A stretch of 64,000 nucleotides of DNA from Lewinellaceae bacterium (GCA_016713985.1 JADJOD010000028.1:26987-90986), one strand, 5' to 3'; shown: positions 34,262-44,666, counted from the stretch's first letter. Notes: generated by a model not told the origin, from the letters alone. Numbers and translations: made by a program.

Positions 34262-35092
34262 TTAAAACTCAACCTTGACCACGATGGTATTATTGGTCCG
34301 GTCGCAATCGTTGATTTGCAGGAAAGGATCCAGTTCGAACAACAGGTTGGGGGCAAATTGTGTCCGGTTTTTCAAACTGATCTTCAATTCGCCATGCAGG
34401 ACCTGATCCGGCGATAAAATGCCGTCGAGGGTTTCGTTGCCTTCATGTATAAACGTGCCGTCGGCCAGAATGGCTCCACGGGTGAGTTTGTTGCCGCTGA
34501 TAAAATAAACATTCACCGCGAGGTTATCTTCTTCAGCCCCGGTTTTGCCCAGCAAACTGGCCGGCAAGTTGCCTGCGTTGCGAATGATATAATGCAGGCG
34601 CATGGATTCTTCCGTGTATTCGACGATATATGCCGTGTCGAACACCAGATTTGCGCAGCCTTTTTCCGGCGAGCCGGCTTCGGGTGCATTTCTTTTTTCT
34701 TCCGGCCGCTTCGGTTTAAATTTAATGTCTAATTTCAACCCCTCCAGCATTTCACCAGGTTTCAGTTCCACCTTGCTATTCCTTACCGCCTCGGACACCA
34801 GGTTTTCGCGACCCTGAAGTATGGCCGGAAGTTGAAGGGTATCGAGTTCCACCACCAGAGACTCCGGTGGTTTTTCCCCTTTTCTGCCGAATGAAACGGG
34901 CAGGCGGCCTGTATTGACAACCTGGAGGCGCAGCGAAACATTATCCGGCTTTTGTTTTATAACTTCAAAAGCGAACAGGCTGATACGCAATCCTTTATAA
35001 ATAGAAGCCTCTTGCTGGGCAGTGGCCTGGCCATTAACCGTCAACTGAAAAATGACCGTGATTAGAAGGAATAAACCCGGGCGAAATGACAT
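34262..35092 (-). CDS. Secreted protein with two CARDB-like domains, function unknown
   Basis: 276 residues with a signal peptide (LFLLITVIFQLTVNGQ). Two related halves each show the pattern of a CARDB-type beta-sandwich: VSLRLQVVNTGRLPVSF in the first, MRLHYIIRNAGNLPASL in the second, the latter ending FLQINDCDRTNNTIVVKV. Such domains act as adhesion or spacer modules in exported proteins. No T9SS tail or lipobox is visible, so it is likely periplasmic or secreted by another route. It converges with giant gene 3 and lies 46 bases downstream of the Lrp gene on the same strand. Confidence 0.55.
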   Translation of the reverse strand: MSFRPGLFLLITVIFQLTVNGQATAQQEASIYKGLRISLFAFEVIKQKPDNVSLRLQVVNTGRLPVSFGRKGEKPPESLVVELDTLQLPAILQGRENLVSEAVRNSKVELKPGEMLEGLKLDIKFKPKRPEEKRNAPEAGSPEKGCANLVFDTAYIVEYTEESMRLHYIIRNAGNLPASLLGKTGAEEDNLAVNVYFISGNKLTRGAILADGTFIHEGNETLDGILSPDQVLHGELKISLKNRTQFAPNLLFELDPFLQINDCDRTNNTIVVKVEF

Positions 35093-35138
35093 AAACGTGT
35101 TTTATTAAAAAAACCGGCGATGAAGACGGGATTTACAA

Positions 35139-35615
35139 TTATTCGTCAACACCCATAAAATTCACGGGGCGGTTGATGCTTTGTTCCAGTGAGATAAATG
35201 TCTCCGTTCGCTGAATGCCGGGAATTTTCTGGATTTTATCGTGCAGTACCAGGCGAAGGTGATTTGTATCTTTGCAGACGATTCGGGCAAAAATGCTGTA
35301 CAGCCCGGTGGTATAGTTGGCTTCCACGATCTCGGGGATTTGTTTGAGCTGCTCCGATACTTCGTCGTAAAGTGAACTTTTATCTAAGTAAATACCCAGA
35401 AAAGCCGTTACATCGTAACCGAGTTTGTGGTAATCCACCGTAAGGCTGGAACCTAGTACAATACCCATCTGCTCCATTTTTTTCATGCGGACGTGGATGG
35501 TGCCGCTGGACACAAACAACAATTTGGCAATATCGGTGTACGGCATTTTGCCGTCTTCGATAAGTTTTGCCAGAATTTGTCGGTCGAGTTGATCTATTTC
35601 CGGATTTTCAGTCAT
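35139..35615 (-). CDS. Lrp/AsnC family transcriptional regulator
   Basis: 158 residues, the family's usual length. The N-terminal winged helix-turn-helix starts IDQLDRQILAKLIEDGKMPY and continues with IAKLLFVSSGTIHVRMKKM as the recognition region. The C-terminal RAM ligand-binding domain covers about 70-150 (VTAFLGIYLDKSS, IVEANYTTGLYSIFARIV). These proteins form octamers or dimers that sense amino acids and control their metabolism; the effector cannot be told. The gene is divergent from the S41 protease and a 16-bp perfect palindrome lies in the shared upstream region, a fair candidate for autoregulation. Confidence 0.95.
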   Translation of the reverse strand: MTENPEIDQLDRQILAKLIEDGKMPYTDIAKLLFVSSGTIHVRMKKMEQMGIVLGSSLTVDYHKLGYDVTAFLGIYLDKSSLYDEVSEQLKQIPEIVEANYTTGLYSIFARIVCKDTNHLRLVLHDKIQKIPGIQRTETFISLEQSINRPVNFMGVDE

Positions 35616-35721
35616 AACCGAAGGCTGAATTTAAACATGGTTTATTAGGTTGACGGCGATAAAACGGTATTATTGTTGAAGAATTTCAAACAAAAGTATA
35701 ACCTTTTTAAAGTAGCAATAA

Positions 35722-35737
35722 TTTTTTGCGCAAAAAA
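35722..35737. promoter_or_regulatory. Perfect 16-bp palindrome in the Lrp/S41 divergent promoter region
   Basis: TTTTTTGCGCAAAAAA is its own reverse complement. It lies 107 bases upstream of the Lrp start and 63 upstream of the S41 protease start. AT-rich symmetric sites with a short central core are typical for Lrp/AsnC binding, so it may be the regulator's own operator. Confidence 0.45.
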
Positions 35738-35799
35738 CCTGCATAAAAAAAACAACGCCGGTCCATAATCGTTCAAAGGCTATTGCCGACCATCCGTAA

Positions 35800-37433
35800 A
35801 TGACAGAACAACAACCGTCCAAATTTCAAATCCGGCTGCCGCTTATTTTGGCGGTTACCCTTGCTGCGGGCATGTTTATCGGCCAGCAACTTCCTCATTT
35901 TGAAGATAGTATTCGTTTTTCACCGGCCGGAAAACCCGGACAGGTTTCCGGCACTCTCGACGAGATACTGCGCTACATCGAAGCGCGGTACGTCGACACG
36001 ATCAATGCCGAACAGGTAAAAACCGGCGCTATCGATCACCTGCTCGAACAACTCGATCCACACTCCGTATACATCACCCCCGACGAACTGAAAGCCGTGG
36101 AAGATGACATGAACGGCGGTTTTGAAGGCGTTGGTATCGAATTTTTGATGGTGGAGGATACCATCCAGGTGGTCACTCCGCTTTCAGGCGGCCCGTCGGA
36201 GGCAGCGGGTATCCTGGCCGGCGACCGGATCATCACCATCAACGATACCGTGGTGGCCGGCGTAAAAATTGACAACGGCAAAATTTTCAAAAAACTGCGC
36301 GGTACGAAAGGTTCAACCGTCCGGTTGGGCATTTTGCGGGGAAGGGAAAAAGACCTTCGCCAGTTTACCATAACCCGCGATGTAATTCCGGTCAAAAGTG
36401 TCGATATCGCTTATATGCTCGACCAGCATACCGGTTACATCAAAATCAACCGTTTCAGCGCCCGCACCTACCAGGAATTTATGGAAGCGCTGCGGCCTTT
36501 GGCAGAAGAAAAAACCTGCAGGACCTCGTGCTCGACCTGCGTGGCAATCCCGGCGGATACCTCGAAGAAGCGACCGACCTGCTCAGTCAGTTTTTTCCCG
36601 ATGGAAAACTGCTCGTGTATACCAACGGCCGTGTGGAAGGTCGTACAGAATATAAAAGCAACGGCCGCGCGCGTTTTAATATCAGCAATATCTCCGTGCT
36701 GATCGATGAAGGCTCCGCCTCCGCCAGTGAAATCGTAGCCGGGGCGATTCAGGATTGGGACCGGGGCTGGGTAATCGGCCGGCGTTCTTTCGGGAAAGGG
36801 CTGGTACAGGAGCAGTATCCGCGGGGCGACGGCGGCGCCTTACGCCTGACTGTGGCGCGTTATTTCACCCCCAGCGGGCGTTGTATCCAGCGCGATTATA
36901 AAAACGACCATGATTATGACCACGACGCCGACCGGCGTTATAAAAACGGCGAACTTTCGGATGCGTCCAAAATAAAACTGGCGGACAGCACCAAGTTTTA
37001 TACCGGCCAGGGACGGATCGTATATGGCGGCGGCGGAATTACTCCCGACGTTTTTATCCCCATAGACACCTCATTTTCAAATGATTTCTACTACGGCATC
37101 CGGCAACACATCCCGCAGTTCGTCACCCGCTGGACGGAAAGTCACCGCCAACCCGCATTTTCGACGCCACTTGCCGAATTTGTAAAACACTTCACCGTAA
37201 GCGATGAAGTTTTGGAAGAATTGGTGCGTTATGCCGAAAAACAAGGTATTGCACGCAGTGAAACCGGTTTGAAACAATGCCGGGCCGAGCTGAAATTGCA
37301 GTTCAAAGCGCGTGTCGCTAAAATTCTGTTTGGCGACGAAGGCCTCTACACGGTCCTGAACGACGACGACCCGGCGGTGGAAAAAGCGTTGCAGGTCCTG
37401 CGCAGCGGTCAACCGGTGGCTACACGGAAGTGA
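35800..37433 (+). CDS. S41 family C-terminal processing peptidase (frame-interrupted)
   Basis: About 545 codons. The N-terminus has one membrane or signal segment (IRLPLILAVTLAAGMFIGQQ). A helical region typical of CtpA (LDEILRYIEARYVD, LDPHSVYI) is followed by a PDZ domain (about 108-195, GFEGVGIEFL ... GDRIITINDT). The peptidase core is next: LVLDLRGNPGGYL, then SASASEIVAGA with the catalytic Ser and FGKGLVQ with the catalytic Lys. The frame changes inside an A run at 36509-36514; one more A gives AEEKNLQDLVLDLRGNPGG with no loss. These periplasmic proteases trim or degrade proteins from the C-terminus. Confidence 0.93.
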
Positions 37434-37444
37434 TTTCCCAGACA

Positions 37445-37571
37445 ATTTTTTGTGCGATAACCGGGCGGTGGCACAGGAATTTTGACCTTCTTTTTTATTT
37501 TTTTTGTTAAAAAGTATAAAAAAAGAAGGCCAAAATCCGTGTGCCACCCCCATACACCCCGATTTTTTGTG
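37445..37571. repeat. Long imperfect inverted repeat flanked by short direct repeats (MITE-like or bidirectional terminator)
   Basis: The arms 37467-37498 and 37516-37548 are near-perfect reverse complements: GGTGGCACAGGAATTTTGAC and following on the left, and the matching sequence ending GTGTGCCACC on the right, about 33 bp with few mismatches. The inner ends are T-rich and A-rich. The 10-mer ATTTTTTGTG occurs at both 37445-37454 and 37562-37571, outside the arms. The structure starts just after the S41 stop. It may be a terminator or a small non-autonomous element with target duplications. The rest of the 309-base gap up to 37743 shows nothing clear. Confidence 0.5.
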
Positions 37572-37742
37572 TGAACCATTACGAGACGATCCCGAATGGG
37601 CGTGGTTTTTGTCTGTTCGGATAATGAAACCAACGGCTGGTCATTTGCGCTTGGCATACTATGAGAAAACCCAAAGCGCGGACGTCCTGAAGCGGGACTT
37701 CAGACCGCCGGAATACCGGTCATACTTATCGTCCGTACATTC

Positions 37743-38807
37743 ATGAAATCTTCATCAAACAAAAGACTACTCGAACTGGATGCGATGCGGGGAATCGCCG
37801 CACTCATGGTCGTTTTTTTCCATTTTACGGTGGACAGGGAGCAGGCGCAGGACGGGTTTAAACTCGGAATCACCGGCGTCGACCTGTTTTTTATCATCAG
37901 CGGCTTTGTTATTTTCCTCACCATATCGGGGACAAAACACTGGCTCGATTTTGTCGTGAGCCGGTTTTCAAGGCTGTATCCGGCATACTGGACAGCCGTA
38001 TTGCTGACCACTTTTTCCATCGCCGTCGTCAACTATTTTTCCGGGGAAAACTCGGGCGACCTGCTGTATCATTCGCTGGGAAACCTGACCATGTTCAATT
38101 ATTACATGAAGATCCCGAACTTGGACGGGTCGTACTGGACCCTGATCATCGAGATGCAGTTTTACATCCTGATCCTGGTGATTTTCAGGTTAAAATTGCT
38201 GGACAAAATTGTACTGCTGGGCAGTATCGGTCTGGGCTTTGTGCTTCTTAACCACTTTGTAATCAGTGAATTAAGTCCGTATTTTTTCAAAATCAGCCGT
38301 GGCCTTTACCAGTTTATCAACCACCTGCCTCTTTTCTTTTCCGGCATCCTGTTTTACAAGATCAAGTTCCATCAGGGAAAATGGCCCGTGTTGCTCGCCT
38401 TAGTGATCGCCTGTTATTTCTCCCAGATCATCCTGTACATGGACGGCGGAAAGGCGATGTTGTATATCACAAGGATGGAATATCTGCCGTTCCTGACGGC
38501 TTATTACGTGATTTTCGGTTTGTACGCGTTTAACGTAAAACTCCCGATCGTCAACCGGGTTACGGTGTATCTGGGCAATATTTCTTACAGTTTGTACCTG
38601 GTGCACCAGCATATCGGCGCCGTGGTGATCATCCCGCTGGTGATGAAATACGCACACCTGAGTTTTTGGCAAAGCGCCCTGTTCGTAGCGCTTCCGGCCG
38701 TTTTTTTACTGGCGACTGCCATTACCTATTTTATTGAAAAGCCGGCGTTGCAGTATATCAGGAGTATTTACAGCAAAACCAAGGAACGCCGTTTGGTAAC
38801 AGCCTGA
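37743..38807 (+). CDS. Acyltransferase family 3 membrane protein
   Basis: 354 residues with about ten membrane segments. The start LLELDAMRGIAALMVVFFHF holds the family's conserved Arg and His, and GVDLFFIISGFVIFL and YSLYLVHQHIG are the other signature blocks of the PF01757 (OafA/NodX-like) acyltransferases. They transfer acyl groups, often acetyl, to sugars of O-antigen, exopolysaccharide or glycolipids at the inner membrane. No polysaccharide genes adjoin it, so the acceptor is unknown. It converges with the helicase gene, 3 bases between stops. Confidence 0.92.
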   Translation: MKSSSNKRLLELDAMRGIAALMVVFFHFTVDREQAQDGFKLGITGVDLFFIISGFVIFLTISGTKHWLDFVVSRFSRLYPAYWTAVLLTTFSIAVVNYFSGENSGDLLYHSLGNLTMFNYYMKIPNLDGSYWTLIIEMQFYILILVIFRLKLLDKIVLLGSIGLGFVLLNHFVISELSPYFFKISRGLYQFINHLPLFFSGILFYKIKFHQGKWPVLLALVIACYFSQIILYMDGGKAMLYITRMEYLPFLTAYYVIFGLYAFNVKLPIVNRVTVYLGNISYSLYLVHQHIGAVVIIPLVMKYAHLSFWQSALFVALPAVFLLATAITYFIEKPALQYIRSIYSKTKERRLVTA

Positions 38808-38810
38808 TTT

Positions 38811-40124
38811 TCAACGAAATTTCTGGCTGTAAAAATCCACGATCCGCTCATCGGTGATTACGTCCCGGGAGCGGATCGCCTGTCGGAGCACAATACCTTC
38901 CAAAGTGCGGCAGCGGCTCAGGGCCACGTACAGTTGTCCGTGTTCAAATGCGCCGCCGCCCAGGTCGATCAAAACCTTGTCAAAAGTTTTGCCCTGGCTT
39001 TTATGGATTGTAATGGCCCAGGCGAGTTTTAGCGGGTATTGCCTGAAAGAGCCGATACTTTCCGCTTCGATGTCGCCTGTAGCGCCCGATTTGTACCGCA
39101 CGATCTCCCATTCCGCTTGCGGCACTTCGATCTGTCGTTTTTTGCCGCCCGCTTCCTCCGTTTGCACGATGATTTTTTCTTTCGTCAGTTCCACGATCTT
39201 TCCGATGGTACCGTTGACAAAGCGGCGTTCTTCAACGTCGTTTTTGACAAACATCACCTGTGCGCCCTTTTTCAGGCGCAAGGCCGGCTCGGTCGGGTAC
39301 AGGGAAGGATCAAAACTGCCTTTTACCTCGGCCAAAAACCCGTATTCCGGTGTGTCGAGCAGTGAAAGTTCGCGTTGATTGATCCGGTCGGCAGTAGCGT
39401 TGCGCGAACAAAGGGTGATATACCCGTCCGTTTCTCCAAACCCCGGCAGGTGGCGTTCGTTGAGATCGTCGAGATCGTCGTGATCGAGCTCGTTCACGCG
39501 CACGGCTTCCAGCAGGCGCAGAAAATGCCGGGACTCCTGGCGGTATACTTTCCGCAGTTCGAGCATATCTAATTGAAAATCAGTCTCCTGAAACACCTTT
39601 CCGGAGAAAAAATAGGGCGTTTCGTAATAATCCTGGAAATAGGATGCCTCCACGGGGTCTTTGGTTACCACGGGCGGCAACTGAAACAGGTCGCCAAAAA
39701 ACACCACCTGCACGCCGCCGAAAGGCAAATAACTTTCGCGGTTGATCCGCAGAAACCGGTCCATGCCGTCGAGAATATCGGCGCGCACCATCGAAATCTC
39801 GTCGATGATGAGCACTTCGAGGTTTTTGTATAAGCGGAGCAAGTCCTTTCGGGTAACTTTTCTGGACGCCTCCTGCGGGGTGAGAATACGGGGTGGAAAA
39901 CCAAAAAAGGAATGGATGGTTTGCCCCTGCACGTTTAAGGCCGCCACTCCCGTAGGCGCCAGAACGGCCGCTTTTTTCCTGGTAGTATTGCGAAACAACT
40001 GGAGCAGGGTGCTTTTTCCCGTGCCCGCCTTGCCGGTAATAAACAAACTCCTGCCGCTTTTTTCCAGTACGTCAAGCGCGTATTTAAAATCGTCGTTGAG
40101 CAGCAGCGGGGTGTGTTCGAGCAT
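38811..40124 (-). CDS. PIF1/RecD-like DNA helicase (AAA family ATPase)
   Basis: 437 residues from ATG 40122-40124 (MLEHTPLLLNDDF); an in-frame upstream extension to 40232 lacks family similarity. Walker A is GKAGTGKS (31-38), followed by APTGVAALNVQGQTIHSFF, Walker B LIIDEISMVRADILD, GGVQVVFFGDLFQLPPV (motif III) and, near the end, the UvrD_C_2-like block AWAITIHKSQGKTFDKV with VALSRCR. This is the common short PIF1-type superfamily 1B helicase of Bacteroidota. It unwinds DNA 5' to 3', with roles in repair or replication restart inferred from the family. It lies 21 bases upstream of nothing on its strand but follows the RDD gene by 20 bases, so the two may be co-transcribed. Confidence 0.93.
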   Translation of the reverse strand: MLEHTPLLLNDDFKYALDVLEKSGRSLFITGKAGTGKSTLLQLFRNTTRKKAAVLAPTGVAALNVQGQTIHSFFGFPPRILTPQEASRKVTRKDLLRLYKNLEVLIIDEISMVRADILDGMDRFLRINRESYLPFGGVQVVFFGDLFQLPPVVTKDPVEASYFQDYYETPYFFSGKVFQETDFQLDMLELRKVYRQESRHFLRLLEAVRVNELDHDDLDDLNERHLPGFGETDGYITLCSRNATADRINQRELSLLDTPEYGFLAEVKGSFDPSLYPTEPALRLKKGAQVMFVKNDVEERRFVNGTIGKIVELTKEKIIVQTEEAGGKKRQIEVPQAEWEIVRYKSGATGDIEAESIGSFRQYPLKLAWAITIHKSQGKTFDKVLIDLGGGAFEHGQLYVALSRCRTLEGIVLRQAIRSRDVITDERIVDFYSQKFR

Positions 40125-40144
40125 TTTTTTACCTTTTTTCAGGC

Positions 40145-40531
40145 TTAAACGGCGACCATCACGGATCCGGCGGCCAGGTCGTGCAAAGCCTGCCGTTTTG
40201 GATTGGAGTGGATGGTTAGAAAAGAAACCCATCCCAGCGCTAATTTTACGACCAAACGCAGCATAGCCTGGAAAATATTAATCCGCCGGGTTTCATCCGC
40301 CGCACTTCGCACACGAATGCCCATGATATAATTTCCCAGGGTACAACCCAGCGTTTGGCTGAGCGGTTCGTAAACAAAAAACAACCCGAACAAGGTGGCG
40401 ATACGCCAGGCGTCAGACACCTCGCCAATCCTTTCGAAGATGGCGGAGGCAAGATACATACCTCCGATGATCACGATGACGCCGTCAACCAAAGTTGACT
40501 TGAGCCGGGCAGATAAAAATGGGTATCTCAT
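40145..40531 (-). CDS. RDD family membrane protein
   Basis: 128 residues with three hydrophobic segments. It begins RYPFLSARLKSTLVDGVIV, which carries the Arg and Asp of the RDD signature, has LGNYIMGIRV in the middle and ends RQALHDLAAGSVMV, the conserved C-terminal Asp block. The family is of unsettled function; some members have been linked to ion transport. It is upstream of the helicase gene on the same strand. Confidence 0.88.
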   Translation of the reverse strand: MRYPFLSARLKSTLVDGVIVIIGGMYLASAIFERIGEVSDAWRIATLFGLFFVYEPLSQTLGCTLGNYIMGIRVRSAADETRRINIFQAMLRLVVKLALGWVSFLTIHSNPKRQALHDLAAGSVMVAV

Positions 40532-40786
40532 TCATTGGATCGTTTGAAAAACAGGAGCGTAATGTTGGAGCCCCTACCGCAACAAACATAACGCAACTGA
40601 AAGCAGAAACAAAATAACCCCTGTGAAAAACAAAACATCCTGAAAATCCCGAATAAAAAAATCTCCCTCCGGGCCGGGTTTTTCCGCAGAAAAGCCCGAA
40701 TCAGCCACACCCAACGTTTGGGTTTGTACGGTTGTCTATCTAAACGTACATTCACCGCACGAACATAAACACAAACCTCCTTCCGC

Positions 40787-43492
40787 ATGGCAATTCGTGT
40801 ACGCGCCGCCCGGTCATTCCTTTTGGGCTTCCTTTTTGTATTTTTACTACCCGCAGTATCTGTTGCCCAAAAGATATTTTCCTTAGAGATCACCGGCGAC
40901 TACCGGGATGCGACCATGATCGAGATGTTTATCGACGTGGAAAAAAAGTACCCCATCAAATTCTATTACGATCCGGATATTTTGCCTTATTACAAGGTGG
41001 GTTACGACTGCAAGGGCCGCAATTTGTACAATCTGCTGCAAACCCTGCTGCCCCCGCACAACCTTACCTGCGTGGCCGCCCGCGACAATGGCATCGTCAT
41101 TTGCCGGAAGACGGACATGAATGCGAACTATATCACCGGATTGCTGAAAAAATGGGATGAAAACAAAATTGAACTGCCGGAATTTCTCACTCCGCTGGAA
41201 CTGACGCGGGAATGTGGCGCCCCGCCTGCCTCACAGGCAAAATCCGTTGTATTAGAGGGACTTGTGAACGACGAACAAAGTAAAGAGGCCGTTACAGGCG
41301 CCCTGATCCGGCTCGATTCCGTACAAGGCGGCGCCTCCACCGACCGGTTTGGCCGGTTTAAACTGACCCTCGCGCCCGGAGAACACCTGCTCACGGTCAC
41401 CTATCTCGGCTATCGCGACGCAAAGGTGCGGGTACAGGTGTACCAAAGCGGCGAGATCGAAATCCCGATGCAGATACGCGCGCTTGAACTGGCCGCCGTG
41501 GAAATTCAGGGCAACAAAGCCGCCAACAAACAAACCTCCGTTTCCACCGGCGTCGAACTGCTGTCCACCCAAACCATTAAAGACCTGCCGTCGTTCATGG
41601 GAGAGTCGGACGTGGTAAAAAGCCTGCTTGCATTACCCGGCGTCAGCACCGTGGGTGAAGGTTCTTCCGGTTTCAACGTACGCGGCGGCAACATCGATCA
41701 AAATCTCGTGATTCAGGATGAACTGCCGTTTTACAACACCTCGCACGTACTCGGCTTTTTTTCGGTGTTCAACCCCGACCTCGTGCGGTCCACCACCCTG
41801 TACAAAGGGCATATCCCCGCGCAATTCGGCGGGCGTGTGGCGTCCGTGCTGGAAGTAAAACTTCGCGACGGCAATTTTTCCGAATGGCGCGGCTCTGCTG
41901 GCGCGGGACTGGCCTCTGCCAAAGCCTCCGTGGAAGGCCCCGTCTGGAAAAACAAAATCTCCATTCTCGCCGGCGCGCGCGCCTCCTATTCCGACTGGAT
42001 GTTGAAATTGGCCAAACTGCCCGACGTCAAAAGCAGCAGCGCGTGGTTCAACGATTTTAATGCCAAAATCTCTTTCCGCAGCGGCAGTAACGGCACGTTC
42101 AGCGCCGGCGCACACCGCAGCGAAGATTATTTTCGTTTTTCACAACAGTTTGGTTATCAATGGAAAACCACGGGAGCAAACTTCTCCTGGCGCCAAACCT
42201 GGGGCGACGCCGTGATCACCAGTTTAACCGCCGCCGCCGGGAAACTGCAAAACACCTATTTCCAGCCGGAAGGCTCCGATGCCTTCGAACTGAACAATGG
42301 TCTGGAGTTTTATACCACTACTTTCTCGGCATCGCTGCTGTCGCTGGCGCGCCACGAAATACAGGCCGGTGCTCAATGGAACCGCAGTAACTCGCTGCCG
42401 CAAACGCTCGGCCCGCGTGGGCCGGCTTCGGGGATTTTGCCCAAACAGGCGCAACAGGAAAACGGGGAAGAACTGGCGTTTTTTGCCGGTGACGAATTCA
42501 AAATTTCGGAACAAATCGGCCTGTACGCCGGGCTTCGGTTCTCCTCATTTCGCACCTTGAATAACAACGGCCTGCTGATCTACGAACCCGGTGTGCCCTA
42601 TTCCGAAGATACGGTCGCCGACACGCTCTTTTTTGGAAAAAACAAGGCCTCACAAACCTATACCGGCGCCGAACCCCGGGTTTCCTAACCGACTGCGGCA
42701 ATACCAACACCTCATTTCCAACACCACTGCCGCAACACCCGCAGACATCTGGCAACCTGCCAACCGCTACCTGCGCCCGCAGGTAAGCGACAGCTACAAC
42801 GCCGGCTGGTTTTTTACCAAAGACGACAAACGCTGGGAGACTTCGCTGGAGGTTTTTTACCGCAATACCGATGACGTGCCTGCTTACGAAGATTTTGCCC
42901 GATTGCTGCTCAACGATCACTTAGAAACCGAACTGATACCCGGCCGGCAGCGCAGTTACGGCGCCGAATGCCTGTACCGGAAAAACGAAGGGCGCTGGAC
43001 CGGATGGTTGTCGTACACCTGGTCGAGGGTGTGGCAGCAGGCCGAATCGCCCTACCCCGCCCTGTCGGTCAATCGCGGGGAATGGTTTCCTGCCAACTTC
43101 GATCAGCCCAACCAGGTCACCCTGTTTGCCAAATACGCCATCAACCCGGCCTTGTACTGGACCTTTAATTTTACCTACCGCACCGGCCGGCCGGTCACGG
43201 CGCCCGTCAACGGGTACCTCGTCGGCAACGTGCTGGTGCCCAATTTTTCAGACCGGAACAACCTGCGTATTCCCGATTACCACCGCCTCGACATCGGACT
43301 TACCATCGACAAAACCAAATCCAAACTCACCGGCCTGAAATGGACCCTGAACTTTTCGGTCTACAACGCATACGGCCGGAAAAACCCTTCTCCGTGTATT
43401 TCAAACGCGATCGAAAAGGGCTTCCCAAGGCGTACCAACTGGCGGTCATCGGTTCGGTAATCCCTGCAGCCAATCTCACCTTTTATTGGTAA
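40787..43492 (+). CDS. TonB-dependent receptor with N-terminal STN-like and carboxypeptidase-regulatory domains (frame-interrupted)
   Basis: About 900 codons. After the signal peptide (LPAVSVAQ) come an STN-like secretin/TonB short domain (KYPIKFYYDPDILPYYKVGY), a carboxypeptidase D regulatory-like repeat (TGALIRLDSVQGGASTDRFG) and the plug (LLALPGVSTVGEGSSGFNVR), then the barrel. The frame breaks near 42676, where about 12-18 residues normally found between EPRVS and YNRLRQYQH appear to be missing. It breaks again at a C run (43385-43387), after which the natural end VIPAANLTFYW is recovered with stop 43490-43492. It is followed 4 bases later by a DUF4249 lipoprotein, the usual partner of this receptor class. 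The ligand is unknown. Confidence 0.9.
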
Positions 43493-43496
43493 ACGT

Positions 43497-44573
43497 ATGA
43501 AAATCAAATCCTTACCGCTTCTCTACGGATTGGTTTTGAGTCTGTTCTTCATCACCTGCATCCGGGAGATCAATTATATCAACGGCGACATCGACCGCTC
43601 GGCATTGGTGGTGAGCGGCGGGTTTTACAACAGCAGCGGCCCCTTCAAACTCAAACTCAGCCGGCCCACGAATTATGAAAAACGGGATTTTGAACCGGTA
43701 AAGGGCGCTTCCGTCGTGCTTTCCGATGACGAAGGTAATCAGGGCGTTTATGTCGAAACTGATCCGCTCAAATACCCCGGAGAATATATCCTTTCCGGGT
43801 TTGAAGGAGTGCCCGGGCGCATTTACACACTTGATATCCTTTTAGCCGACGGCGGTGCCTACCGTTCCCGCCCGCAGCAGATGCCCGAGCCCTTGCCGAT
43901 GGATTCAACCGAAATGAAATTTGTTTTTCTGGAAGACGTTACGGCCGAGGGCAACATCGTAAAAGTGCCCTTTGCGCAGATCTACGCCCACAGCAGCACA
44001 TCCGATCAAAGTACGGGGTACTGCCTGCGTTGGGAAGGAGAAAACACATTTATTTTCAATGAGTTATATATCCCCGGGGCGCCTCAGAAACAATGTTTTG
44101 TTACCAACGGCATCAGTGCACAAACCGTGAACATCGTCGATCCCGGCGAGTTGCAACCCGGAACTCCCCTATTCGAATACGTCGGCCGCCGCAGGGTCGA
44201 TTATTCGTTTGATCTGCGCAATTGTTTCAGCATTTACCAACGCACCATCGGCAAAGACGCCTACAGGTACTGGTCGCGTGTGCAGTCGCTTATCCGGCCA
44301 ACCGGAACCATCTTCGACACACCGCCGGCCCCCATACCCGGCAACCTCGAAAACCTCTCCGATCCCGCGCGGCCGGCGCTCGGTTTTTTCGAAGTCGGCG
44401 CTTCGGATACCACCCGAATTTATGTCAACCGCGGTGATCTGCCCTTCGAGGTGGTGGCCTTTATCCCGCTGCACTGCGGCAGCGGCAACCCGGCCGCCTT
44501 TAACCGCCCCGAGTGCCTGGATTGCCTGAAGTTGGCCTCCAGTACCCTGCAAAAACCCGACTGGTGGCAGTAA
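43497..44573 (+). CDS. DUF4249 family lipoprotein (first copy)
   Basis: 358 residues. The N-terminus GLVLSLFFITCIREINYI has a lipoprotein-like Cys, though the residue before it (Thr) is unusual. ALVVSGGFYNSSGPFKLKLSR, VKGASVVLSDDEGN and YTLDILLADGGAYRS are the family's beta-rich blocks, and it ends KLASSTLQKPDWWQ, as does the second copy. DUF4249 proteins sit beside TonB-dependent receptors of the preceding type and are thought to be outer-membrane accessory lipoproteins, with no proven ligand. The gene starts 4 bases after the receptor stop. Confidence 0.9.
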   Translation: MKIKSLPLLYGLVLSLFFITCIREINYINGDIDRSALVVSGGFYNSSGPFKLKLSRPTNYEKRDFEPVKGASVVLSDDEGNQGVYVETDPLKYPGEYILSGFEGVPGRIYTLDILLADGGAYRSRPQQMPEPLPMDSTEMKFVFLEDVTAEGNIVKVPFAQIYAHSSTSDQSTGYCLRWEGENTFIFNELYIPGAPQKQCFVTNGISAQTVNIVDPGELQPGTPLFEYVGRRRVDYSFDLRNCFSIYQRTIGKDAYRYWSRVQSLIRPTGTIFDTPPAPIPGNLENLSDPARPALGFFEVGASDTTRIYVNRGDLPFEVVAFIPLHCGSGNPAAFNRPECLDCLKLASSTLQKPDWWQ

Positions 44574-44666
44574 TGCGAAAAAAACAATAAATCTTGTCCC
44601 TTAATAGATAATGAAACATCTGGACGGAAAAGATTTCCATCCTACTTATTTAACTGATTTTCAACG

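Noticed and set aside
37504..37746. 80-codon frame before the acyltransferase
   Set aside because: It starts within the long inverted repeat, shows no family features and overlaps the next gene's start.
40528..40893. 121-codon minus-strand frame between the RDD and TonB receptor genes
   Set aside because: Composition is unlike a real protein (mixed basic start, Cys/Phe-rich end), and it overlaps the receptor's signal-peptide region.
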